Source of the DNA: Ignavibacteriota bacterium
Lineage (GTDB): Bacteria > Bacteroidota > Ignavibacteria > Palsa-1295
Direction: 5' to 3'
Assembly: GCA_025357895.1 (NCBI GenBank)
Contig: JANYLL010000374.1
Coordinates: 1-10,226, forward strand
DNA: 10,226 nt
The notes beneath the pieces are model-generated. The model was not told the origin of the DNA, searched no databases, and worked only from the letters and a program-made list of their open reading frames with translations. Shown here one piece after another: positions 1 through 6,430 of the stretch (its first letter is position 1; every line of letters begins with the position of its first letter). The translations under genes and the position numbers were made by a program.

Positions 1-1
1 T

Positions 2-2830
2 CTTGTTACGCTCGGCGCTGCTAAAAGCTATGCGCAGCGTTCCTGTGTCTTTTTGCATGAAGTGGTAACTGAGCAAAGAGATTATGACCGCCCGAAACCC
101 ACATTACATCGCATCCGTCCTTTTTCAACCCCTACACCTCAAAGCATTACGAATGCTGCACCGGATTTCCCGAACATCAATGTTTCGAATTATCTTTCAG
201 CAGATCAGGATGAAACCTCGATCGCGATCAATCCGACGAATCCAAATAATATTATTATCGGCGCAAATGATTACCGAAGTTTTTCAGCACTATTCCATTT
301 CGAATCTTTTGACGGAGGAAGGTCGTGGAGTTCGGCTCAAATGCCTTCGAATTGGATATTCGCAGCGTATGCTACAGATCCATCGGTAACTTTTAACTCT
401 TTGGGCAAAGCCTTTTATTCGTATGGACGCGGTACATCGGATACCCATCCGATCAATGATATAGTCTGCTTCACTTCTGCAAATGGAGGTTCCAATTGGA
501 GCGATCCCGTCAGAGTTATTCTCGATTCAACTACTGATCATTCCTCAGTACTATTAGCAGATAAATATTTTATTGCTGTTGATAAAAACGCCGGAAGTCT
601 CTTTAGAGATAGAATCTATCTAAGCTGGATAGAATATTCTGGCGTAAATATAAATCGCATCAGACTTTCGTTTTCATCCGACGGAGGGACAACGTGGTCT
701 CAGCCGTCTTATCTGACTGCAAAAGGAAATTTTCAATCGCCCATTCCTGTCGTTGGTATTGACGGAAATGTGTATGTCACCTATGAAAATATTGATCCAG
801 CATTCCGCGAAATTCATTTTGCAGAATCATTCGACGGAGGAAAAACATTTCCGCTCGATAAAACAATATCGAATTATTCTGAACTTGGACCGATTCTTCC
901 TGCAGGCGACCCTGCTGCGCACCCAACGATTAAAGGAGGATTGCGCGTTAATAGCTTTCCTTCGATTGCAGTCGATTATTCTTCGGCTCATCACGGAAGA
1001 ATATATATAACATGGGCAGCAATGGGCATAGGGAGTCGCCATCATATTTATATTACATCAAGTGATAATAGTGGAAATGACTGGTCGGTACCTAGAATAA
1101 TTGAAAACGACTCCTCACCAATTGCAACCGATAAATTTTTTCCGTGGATCGCAGTTGATGATATCACCGGTGATGTCGGCGTCGCCTGCTATGACAGCCG
1201 TTCCGATACTTCGAATGTTCTGACTGACCTTTATATGTATTTCTCAAAGGACGGAGGACAAAACTTTACTCCGGAAAGAATTTCCGGAAATTCGTCTGAT
1301 GTAAAGGTTAGTCATTCAGGGTTCGACCCATTCTTTTTCGGAGATTATTTAGCAATAGCAGGACATAATAAACTTTGGTATCCTGCCTGGACTGATTCCC
1401 GTGTTGGCTACGACCAAGATATTTATACATCGATCGTCCGTCCTTATGCGCCGTTAGCTGCAAAAAATTTTATTGCTATTGAAGACAGTATTTCACATTT
1501 ACCTGCTCTTCATTGGGAGCATACACCTGTTACGACATTCGGCGCAGTGGTAAGCGATTATATATTCCACCTGAAGCGTCTGGACGGTGGATTACAAACT
1601 GATCTTCCGAAGACGGCGCGAAGCTATAATGATATAACAGCACTCAAGAATACTAATTATACCTATACGCTCCAGGTCGTTACTCCTGAGGGCGATACAT
1701 CAGTAACTCAAACTGTTAATTTTACTCCTCGCGCAAATAAAGAATCGCTTCCACCTACCATCATATCTGCTAAGGCGCTTCCAAATTCACTTGAAATATT
1801 TTTTCGTGTACCAGATAAAAATGTATCCGGAACGGATGTTCAGAAATTAAATAAAATTTATTTTCTTGTTAATGGCGGCGTTGTCGATAGCTTCCTGGTT
1901 GGCGACGATTCGCGCGGAAAACAAAAAAATTATACGTTCTATAATTTACTTCCCGACGGCTATTACCGAATTCAACTTATTGCTTCGACAAAGCAGGGTG
2001 ATAACGATACAACGCTTTCCGTTCTTTCGCCCGCCAAATGGTTATATTCGGGGAAGGCGCTTACTTCATACACTGAAAATTTTGAAGGAAGCAAAAATGT
2101 GTTTTCACCATTTGCGTGGGATACGACTCGTGCAGGAGGAAAACTTCCGGCAGTATTCATCAACGATTCCCTTCCCGATGTTCAGTATCAAAAAGAAATA
2201 GATTCATGGTTTGTATTGCCTCCGGTAACGATCAGTACCGATGCGCGTACGATTGAATTTATTCATATTGCTCTTGTAGCACCAGGTGATTCAGCCATAG
2301 TTGAAGTTTCGACCAATGACGGCGTAGATTATTTCCCTATCGCGGTGTATGATAAAACGGATCGTCCGGCAGATTGGAAAAATTCTCTTACTGATAGCAA
2401 GTCGGTTCATGAAATTCTCGGATTGAAATATCTCATGGGTAAGGATGCCAACCTCCGTTTCAGGCTTCGTACCCATAGCTCGGGAAGTGACGGATGGTTT
2501 TTAGATAGTATCCAGTTCACCAATACCTTAGCTGTCTCTTCGCGAAACCTTATAAGCGGCTTTCGCTCAGAGCTTTCTGCAAATCCCATCCGTCTCGGTG
2601 CTCATGCCGCAATGAAATTATTTTCCGATAAGCCTTGTAAAATAACCATTAATATTTATTCGGTTCTCGGAAAAAAAGCAGGAGTGCTCATTGAGAATAC
2701 ACAGATGTCATCCGGAATTTTCCAACTCGATTTTTCACCTGCTCAAAGTGGATGCTATTTCTACGAAATTATTTCCCTCTCAGAACTTAGTGAAGAGCGG
2801 CAATATGGAAAATACATTGTACTTCCATAA
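2..2830 (+). CDS. Secreted Asp-box (BNR/sialidase-like) beta-propeller protein with C-terminal T9SS-type sorting domain, 5'-partial
   Basis: The reading frame is open from position 2, so the gene begins before the window. The TTG at 53 is not a credible start. The upstream in-frame codons read LVTLGAAKSYAQ, like the end of a signal peptide cleaved after SYA. Six Asp-box-like motifs (S-x-D-x-G-x-x-W/F) start near 305, 476, 674, 827, 1058 and 1244, for example SFDGGRSW and SSDGGTTW, and indicate a sialidase-type propeller over about 155-1447. Two fibronectin-III-like segments follow (about 1448-1730 and 1751-2032), then a jelly-roll-like segment (2054-2527; NFEGS, DGWFLDSI). The last 85 residues (from about 2573) have the layout of a type A T9SS sorting domain: ANP, a central INIYSVLGKK strand-turn and a GKYIVLP end. 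Asp boxes are structural and do not prove sialidase activity. I see no catalytic Arg triad I could assign, so the substrate is unknown. Export across the outer membrane by T9SS is inferred. Confidence 0.85.
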   Translation, partial: LVTLGAAKSYAQRSCVFLHEVVTEQRDYDRPKPTLHRIRPFSTPTPQSITNAAPDFPNINVSNYLSADQDETSIAINPTNPNNIIIGANDYRSFSALFHFESFDGGRSWSSAQMPSNWIFAAYATDPSVTFNSLGKAFYSYGRGTSDTHPINDIVCFTSANGGSNWSDPVRVILDSTTDHSSVLLADKYFIAVDKNAGSLFRDRIYLSWIEYSGVNINRIRLSFSSDGGTTWSQPSYLTAKGNFQSPIPVVGIDGNVYVTYENIDPAFREIHFAESFDGGKTFPLDKTISNYSELGPILPAGDPAAHPTIKGGLRVNSFPSIAVDYSSAHHGRIYITWAAMGIGSRHHIYITSSDNSGNDWSVPRIIENDSSPIATDKFFPWIAVDDITGDVGVACYDSRSDTSNVLTDLYMYFSKDGGQNFTPERISGNSSDVKVSHSGFDPFFFGDYLAIAGHNKLWYPAWTDSRVGYDQDIYTSIVRPYAPLAAKNFIAIEDSISHLPALHWEHTPVTTFGAVVSDYIFHLKRLDGGLQTDLPKTARSYNDITALKNTNYTYTLQVVTPEGDTSVTQTVNFTPRANKESLPPTIISAKALPNSLEIFFRVPDKNVSGTDVQKLNKIYFLVNGGVVDSFLVGDDSRGKQKNYTFYNLLPDGYYRIQLIASTKQGDNDTTLSVLSPAKWLYSGKALTSYTENFEGSKNVFSPFAWDTTRAGGKLPAVFINDSLPDVQYQKEIDSWFVLPPVTISTDARTIEFIHIALVAPGDSAIVEVSTNDGVDYFPIAVYDKTDRPADWKNSLTDSKSVHEILGLKYLMGKDANLRFRLRTHSSGSDGWFLDSIQFTNTLAVSSRNLISGFRSELSANPIRLGAHAAMKLFSDKPCKITINIYSVLGKKAGVLIENTQMSSGIFQLDFSPAQSGCYFYEIISLSELSEERQYGKYIVLP

Positions 2831-2836
2831 TAAAAA

Positions 2837-2869
2837 AGACCGGATTTCCATCCGGTCTCTCTTTTTTTT
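2837..2869. terminator. Rho-independent terminator, probably bidirectional
   Basis: A perfect 8-bp stem (2837-2844 with 2851-2858; AGACCGGA/TCCGGTCT) encloses a 6-nt loop. On the plus strand it is followed, after C2859-C2861, by eight T (2862-2869), seven bases after the stop of the propeller gene. On the minus strand the stem is followed by a T run from the A tract 2832-2836. It can therefore also end the convergent sigma/lipoprotein operon, whose last stop is at 2920. Confidence 0.85.
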
Positions 2870-2919
2870 GGTATTTCTTCCTTCGTGTATCTGGAGAACC
2901 GAAAATTAATAATATAAAA

Positions 2920-3606
2920 TTATTGAAGCCAATAGGGAGTTTTCTTTTTACAATCACCCCCACTATCATCTACACGAATTTCGATGTCTTTGGAATTAAA
3001 TATAGGGACAAAATCTTTAACTGCCTGATTTTGGTCTATCCTTGTAGCAAAAAACATGTTAAATCCCTGTGAACTTCCCATAAAATTTTTACCAAGAAGA
3101 ATCGGTCTCCCTTTAATAAATAGAACAGCCATCTCATTCATACTTCCGACAACTTGAAGGCTATCCCAATTACAATCTTGTCTGAGCGTATCACCATTCT
3201 TAATTCCTAAATTATCTACCAGAAAAATATGTCCGGCAGCAATCGCATTGGTGGTGTCAGCATTCCGAAGAATGAATTTCGGCAGCGTATCACGAAGATG
3301 GATAGTAAAAGTATAATCTTGATATCCGGATAACGTACCGATGCCATAGACATAGAGCGATCTTGATGGATCGTTTGGCATCTCCCATGCCGCTATAACC
3401 TGACCTTTTAGTGGATTATGCCCACCACCATGATCGTCGTGAACTGCTCCGCTTATATCTTTCATCCCTTCACCGGTATACCACAAATCCGATACCGGAA
3501 CTGACTCGACGGGATTGATGAACGAAGCGTTCTGGCATGAACTGATCGCAGCGCCGAATAAGAAAAAAAATACAAGCGGAAACCGCTTATGTAGTAGTTT
3601 TATCAC
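2920..3606 (-). CDS. Putative lipoprotein of unknown family, last gene of the ECF sigma operon
   Basis: A protein of 228 residues starting at GTG (3606-3604), six bases after the stop of the upstream lipoprotein gene. The N-terminus is a lipoprotein signal: basic MIKLLHKR, the hydrophobic stretch PLVFFFLFGAA, then lipobox I-S-S-C with the acylated Cys at residue 24. The next residues (QN) include no Asp at +2, so outer-membrane anchoring is the simplest guess. Residues 56-63 (HDDHGGGH) form a His/Asp cluster that could bind metal. The remainder alternates short hydrophobic and polar stretches, which suggests a beta-rich fold, with two further Cys at 145 and 219. I do not recognise a family. 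Its place at the end of a sigma/anti-sigma operon suggests an envelope role, either as a target of the sigma factor or as a modulator of sensing. That role is inference only. Confidence 0.75.
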   Translation of the reverse strand: MIKLLHKRFPLVFFFLFGAAISSCQNASFINPVESVPVSDLWYTGEGMKDISGAVHDDHGGGHNPLKGQVIAAWEMPNDPSRSLYVYGIGTLSGYQDYTFTIHLRDTLPKFILRNADTTNAIAAGHIFLVDNLGIKNGDTLRQDCNWDSLQVVGSMNEMAVLFIKGRPILLGKNFMGSSQGFNMFFATRIDQNQAVKDFVPIFNSKDIEIRVDDSGGDCKKKTPYWLQ

Positions 3607-3612
3607 GACTAT

Positions 3613-3843
3613 TTAATGCTTTTGTAAAATGATATGGTTACTAAAGCTTGTATCTTTAACTATTGTCGTATCATCTGCATCATGGTCATTCCCCTTATGA
3701 TGTCTGCCATGATGAGGGCAAGATGTTGAATCGCTACCATCCCCTGTTTCTGAGGTTCCGAGAAGATCGCCAAAAACTCCATTACATGAAGAAATCAGCA
3801 ATCCGAAGCTGAAAATGCTCGAAAATAAAAGTGCTTTTTTCAT
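3613..3843 (-). CDS. Small His-rich putative lipoprotein
   Basis: A protein of 76 residues. MKKALLFSSIFSFGLLISSC is a classic lipoprotein signal with lipobox I-S-S-C, giving Cys20 as the acylated residue and a mature part of only 57 residues. The mature chain is polar and carries a dense His/Asp/Cys patch at residues 42-57 (Cys42, His44, 45, 48, 49, 54, then Asp55, 57, 58), with further His at 70 and 76. This could coordinate Zn, Cu or Ni, though no known family is evident. The ATG at 3843 lies 23 bases after the anti-sigma gene, with no visible Shine-Dalgarno sequence and an AT-rich leader. The stop is six bases before the next lipoprotein gene, so the two are almost certainly co-transcribed. 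The shared ISSC lipobox and His/Asp cluster in the neighbour suggest a functional pair. Confidence 0.75.
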   Translation of the reverse strand: MKKALLFSSIFSFGLLISSCNGVFGDLLGTSETGDGSDSTSCPHHGRHHKGNDHDADDTTIVKDTSFSNHIILQKH

Positions 3844-3866
3844 ATTGGTAAATGTGTAATTAATAA

Positions 3867-5237
3867 TTAAAAATGATATGTCAATGATCCGGTAAGAGCA
3901 AGTTTATTGCCCGTAATATTTGTTCCGTTACTTTGAATAAAGAGCATGGTCTCTTCAAGATTTGACGAGATTGAAAATCTTGCATTAAGTGGCAGCACCA
4001 AACCTCCGGAAATTTTCGCGATTAGTCCTGCATTGCTTTCGGCAGCAAGTATCCGGAATTCGGGATGAACACCTAATAGTTCTACATATATCGCAGAATA
4101 ATTAAATGATGCTCCACACCATGTTATTGATTGGTAATTATCATATCCCCCTTTACCATTCGAAAGATAGATAGGAAATGTCTCATGTCCGTATTCAAGC
4201 CCGACTGCATTTGAAACATCGAGATCATATTTCACGGCAGCTCCATAATTATTCCAGATCGGCAAAGAAGTATTGGCTCCCTGAAATAATTTCGATGTAG
4301 CAATACCGCTTAGGCGTGCAGAGAATCTGCCAATCCCTGTCGTACCTATATCATGCATATCTTCAATATGTGGCAGTCCACGATTCGATCCGTTATTGCC
4401 AATTGCTTTCGGAGATGGAATAAGCGGATCAACAAATCCGATTGGTTTTAATGATTCGTTAACTGTGCCCTTTTCATTTACAATTGGAGCATTGCTTGTA
4501 GTATTATTTACCGTTACCGCCTCTGTTTGTAATAGAGTTGGTTTATTAATAACTGAATTACTCTCTATATCTTTCGATGCTTCGCTGATAATTTTACTCT
4601 TCTGATTCAACGATGCTTTTGCAATATTCATTGATGCAAGGGGCGCTGCGGAGCGAAGTATAAAGTTATTCGGCGCACTAGTATTCGCCTTCGCATTTGC
4701 AAAAGTTGCTTCAGGAACCGATTGAATCTCAGGTTTAATCAGAACTTCAAGCGATGGAGCTGTCTGCATCGGACGAACCATATTCTGCGATACTGCCGGA
4801 GCTATAACTTTCGAGCTATCATTCGAAGTAAGTTTAATTACTCCGATCGTAGAGAGAATCCCGACTGACGTTCCGATGGCAAGTGCGATGAGCCCTTTGG
4901 AAACTGCTGTCGTGGCAATAGGAGCGGCCGTGCTGAGAGCCGATGAGATACTTGTCGAAAGTGAGTTTACCACTGCAGGGGCTGTTGCAACCGATGCGCT
5001 TGCAGCGACGATAAATCCGGCGCGCTCTGCGATCTGCGATTGCAGATAGCTTGGCGGCTGAAGCTGCATGATATCGGCAGCAAAAGCTTTCTTCAATTCC
5101 ATAGCCGAAGTGAATTCTTCCTGAAGTTCAGGCGAATCCTTCAATGCTCCGAAAAGTGTGTTGCGCTCGGTCTCCGTCGCCTCTCCGTCTATGAAGAGGT
5201 GAATCAGATCCGAATATGCATTATTTGTCATTGACAT
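3867..5237 (-). CDS. Membrane anti-sigma factor with long linker and C-terminal beta-barrel-like domain
   Basis: A protein of 456 residues. Residues 8-75 (LIHLFIDGEATETERNTLF, then a helix with SPELQEEF and PPSYLQSQIAERAGF) match the N-terminal layout of Bacteroidota-type anti-sigma factors. The HxxxCxxC zinc motif of ZAS proteins is absent. An Ala/Ser/Thr-rich stretch (76-113) leads to one membrane helix at about 114-135. A low-complexity Ser/Asn/Thr/Pro-rich linker fills about 136-300. Residues 303-456 show alternating amphipathic strands and end in SLTYHF, with a terminal Phe as in outer-membrane beta-barrels. The gene starts 17 bases after the sigma gene, with an AGAGG Shine-Dalgarno sequence at 5247-5251 (9-nt spacing). 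The second Met (codon 3) is a less likely start. It probably sequesters the upstream-encoded sigma factor until an envelope signal arrives. The barrel reading comes from sequence pattern only and is the least certain part. Confidence 0.75.
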   Translation of the reverse strand: MSMTNNAYSDLIHLFIDGEATETERNTLFGALKDSPELQEEFTSAMELKKAFAADIMQLQPPSYLQSQIAERAGFIVAASASVATAPAVVNSLSTSISSALSTAAPIATTAVSKGLIALAIGTSVGILSTIGVIKLTSNDSSKVIAPAVSQNMVRPMQTAPSLEVLIKPEIQSVPEATFANAKANTSAPNNFILRSAAPLASMNIAKASLNQKSKIISEASKDIESNSVINKPTLLQTEAVTVNNTTSNAPIVNEKGTVNESLKPIGFVDPLIPSPKAIGNNGSNRGLPHIEDMHDIGTTGIGRFSARLSGIATSKLFQGANTSLPIWNNYGAAVKYDLDVSNAVGLEYGHETFPIYLSNGKGGYDNYQSITWCGASFNYSAIYVELLGVHPEFRILAAESNAGLIAKISGGLVLPLNARFSISSNLEETMLFIQSNGTNITGNKLALTGSLTYHF

Positions 5238-5246
5238 AATTTATTT

Positions 5247-5251
5247 CCTCT
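5247..5251 (-). promoter_or_regulatory. Shine-Dalgarno of the anti-sigma gene
   Basis: AGAGG on the minus strand, nine bases before the ATG at 5237 and just after the sigma stop codon. It is one of only two clear Shine-Dalgarno sequences in the window. It supports the first Met as the start and tight co-expression with the sigma factor. Confidence 0.55.
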
Positions 5252-5254
5252 CAC

Positions 5255-5821
5255 TTAATATCCCTGTGATTCTTCTTCACCATTCCCATGAAAATACGGG
5301 GCGACGATCTTGCGCATCTTATCTTTTGCGCGCACAATCCAATTCCGCACCGTCGTCATCGGAACTCCCATGACTTCTGCGATCTCATTGTATGATAATC
5401 CGCCATATACTTGTAATACTAAAGCTTCCCTCTGTTCCTTCGGTAGCAAATCGAGCGACATCTGCAATACCTTTGATGTCTCTTCTGCTTCCATTGGCAC
5501 TTCGTTAAAGATCGCATGATAATCTTCGATCGGCACTGTCACTTGCTTTTTGCTTTCGGAGCGGAAAGAAAGATTTCGCGCTATGCGGAGCAAATATGCC
5601 GGGACATTTTCGATTTCCGCGCCTTTTTCCAGAATCGCTAAAAACTTAAGGAAGGTCTCCTGTAAAATATCCTCGGCCTCCATATCCTGGTTCAATATGC
5701 GGCGGGCGTACTGATAAATACGTGAGGCATACCTGCGGTAAAGCTCCGCGAACGCAAGTTCGCGACTTTCCCCGCTCTTGCGCAGCGCCTCACATAACTC
5801 TTTATCGCCTAATCCGGTCAT
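5255..5821 (-). CDS. RNA polymerase ECF (sigma-70 family group 4) sigma factor
   Basis: A protein of 188 residues, the usual ECF length, with only the sigma-2 and sigma-4 regions. Region 2 spans about 24-90: FAELYRRYASRIYQYARRIL, then DMEAEDILQETFLKF (the core-binding and -10 recognition helix) and AYLLRIARNLSFR. Region 4 spans about 120-172: LDLLPKEQREALVLQVYGG followed by the helix-turn-helix LSYNEIAEVMGVPMTTVRNW for -35 recognition. A short acidic linker joins the two. It is the first gene of the minus-strand operon, directly followed by its likely anti-sigma factor, and a candidate autoregulatory promoter lies upstream. The ATG at 5821 has no Shine-Dalgarno sequence, but the N-terminus it gives is typical for the family. 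The family call is firm. The ECF subgroup and regulon cannot be assigned from the sequence alone. Confidence 0.95.
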   Translation of the reverse strand: MTGLGDKELCEALRKSGESRELAFAELYRRYASRIYQYARRILNQDMEAEDILQETFLKFLAILEKGAEIENVPAYLLRIARNLSFRSESKKQVTVPIEDYHAIFNEVPMEAEETSKVLQMSLDLLPKEQREALVLQVYGGLSYNEIAEVMGVPMTTVRNWIVRAKDKMRKIVAPYFHGNGEEESQGY

Positions 5822-5857
5822 TGGGAAATGTTAAACCGATACATATTGGATAATTAC

Positions 5858-5898
5858 AGGTAGGGGAAGAGTTTAAGCTCTTTATAGCGCACCTACCT
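5858..5898 (-). promoter_or_regulatory. Two-tier hairpin in the putative leader of the sigma mRNA
   Basis: An outer stem AGGTAGG (5858-5864) pairs perfectly with CCTACCT (5892-5898), and inside it AAGAG (5867-5871) pairs with CTCTT (5878-5882) around a 6-nt loop. If transcription starts near 5904, as the candidate promoter predicts, this hairpin forms the very 5' end of the leader, about 37 bases before the start codon. It could stabilise the mRNA or serve as a protein-binding operator. No T run follows, so it is not a terminator, and it fits no riboswitch I know. Confidence 0.45.
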
Positions 5899-5910
5899 TC
5901 TTGTAGTAAT

Positions 5911-5936
5911 GACTCAACAAATAAGGGTTTGTTTCA
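5911..5936 (-). promoter_or_regulatory. Candidate ECF-type autoregulatory promoter
   Basis: On the minus strand TGAAAC (5936-5931) is followed after 17 bases by GTC (5913-5911). The AAC-containing -35 and short -10 trinucleotide are characteristic of ECF sigma promoters, which often sit in front of their own sigma gene. The predicted start would be near 5904, giving a leader of about 80 bases. Matches this short occur by chance, so this is a candidate only. Confidence 0.35.
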
Positions 5937-6185
5937 GTCTCACACTCAGTTTTGCAGTGACAGGAATTTTCAAAAATCGAGGTTTTTCTCCTTCAAAGCG
6001 TAAAAAGAGGCTAACGACAGATATCCATAGCCCCTAAATGGGATTCGATTTTATAATACGAAATCAAGGAAAACGGCAGGTAATCGAAATCTAATTCTCC
6101 GAGGGCACACGAAAAACGCAATCTCCCCATCAGTGTATTCTTTTAAAGAGGAACAAAGAAAAACAGTTCACGACTATACTTACTT
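5937..6185. other. Intergenic stretch with no recognised feature
   Basis: About 250 bases between the sigma promoter candidate and the palindromic element. I find no convincing ORF, tRNA, strong hairpin or tandem repeat on either strand. It is AT-rich and may contain regulatory sites for either divergent gene that I cannot recognise. Confidence 0.5.
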
Positions 6186-6194
6186 CTATTTTTT

Positions 6195-6358
6195 GGTAGT
6201 GGCTTAATTTAAAAAACCTTTAATTTTTTCATTCTGAGCGAAGTGAAGAATCTGAGATTTAGGATTTCTGAAAGCTCAGATTCTTCGTTACGCGGAGTTT
6301 ACACTGAGCAACGCGAATGTGCTCCACTCAGAATGACACTTCAAATTGAGCCACTACC
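6195..6358. mobile_element. 164-bp MITE/REP-like palindromic element with 16-bp terminal inverted repeats
   Basis: The ends GGTAGTGGCTTAATTT (6195-6210) and AAATTGAGCCACTACC (6343-6358) are inverted repeats matching at 15 of 16 positions. Inside are nested inverted repeats: TCATTCTGAG (6229-6238) with CTCAGAATGA (6327-6336), a perfect 12-bp pair GAAGAATCTGAG (6245-6256) with 6275-6286, and GAGCA (6306-6310) with TGCTC (6320-6324). TATTTT occurs just outside both ends (6187-6192 and 6359-6364) and may be a target duplication, although the left copy is separated from the end by two T. The ATTCTGAGCGAAGTGAAGAATCT core resembles, from memory, a dispersed repeat found in many environmental bacteria. 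There is no transposase, so any movement would need one in trans. Confidence 0.65.
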
Positions 6359-6392
6359 TATTTTCCTTGCCTGCGACATTTTCGCCAACTTA

Positions 6393-6422
6393 TTGTTTAA
6401 TAGGCTCAAATTTCAAGATAAT
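6393..6422 (+). promoter_or_regulatory. Possible sigma-70-like promoter of paaE
   Basis: TTGTTT (6393-6398) and GATAAT (6417-6422) are separated by 18 bases, close to the housekeeping pattern. The GTG start of paaE at 6431 lies only eight bases after the -10, so the mRNA would be almost or fully leaderless. Consistent with this, no Shine-Dalgarno sequence precedes the start. The region is AT-rich, so a chance match is possible. Confidence 0.3.
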
Positions 6423-6430
6423 CGAAAATT

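Noticed and set aside
53..55. TTG as the start of the propeller gene
   Set aside because: The frame stays open upstream and encodes the end of a signal peptide, so this codon is an internal Leu.
2..1447. Functional sialidase
   Set aside because: Asp boxes occur in many non-sialidase propellers, and I could not assign the catalytic Arg triad, Asp or Tyr, so no enzyme activity is claimed.
3867..5237. FecR-type or ZAS zinc-binding anti-sigma factor
   Set aside because: No HxxxCxxC motif is present, and the periplasmic part does not resemble FecR. The N-terminal pattern fits a zinc-less Bacteroidota-type anti-sigma factor instead.
5858..5898. Riboswitch or terminator before the sigma gene
   Set aside because: The hairpin lacks a following T run and matches no riboswitch core I know. 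It is kept only as a structured leader.
6187..6364. Firm target-site duplication (TATTTT) around the 164-bp element
   Set aside because: The left copy is two T away from the terminal repeat and the sequence is low in complexity, so it is mentioned only as a possibility.
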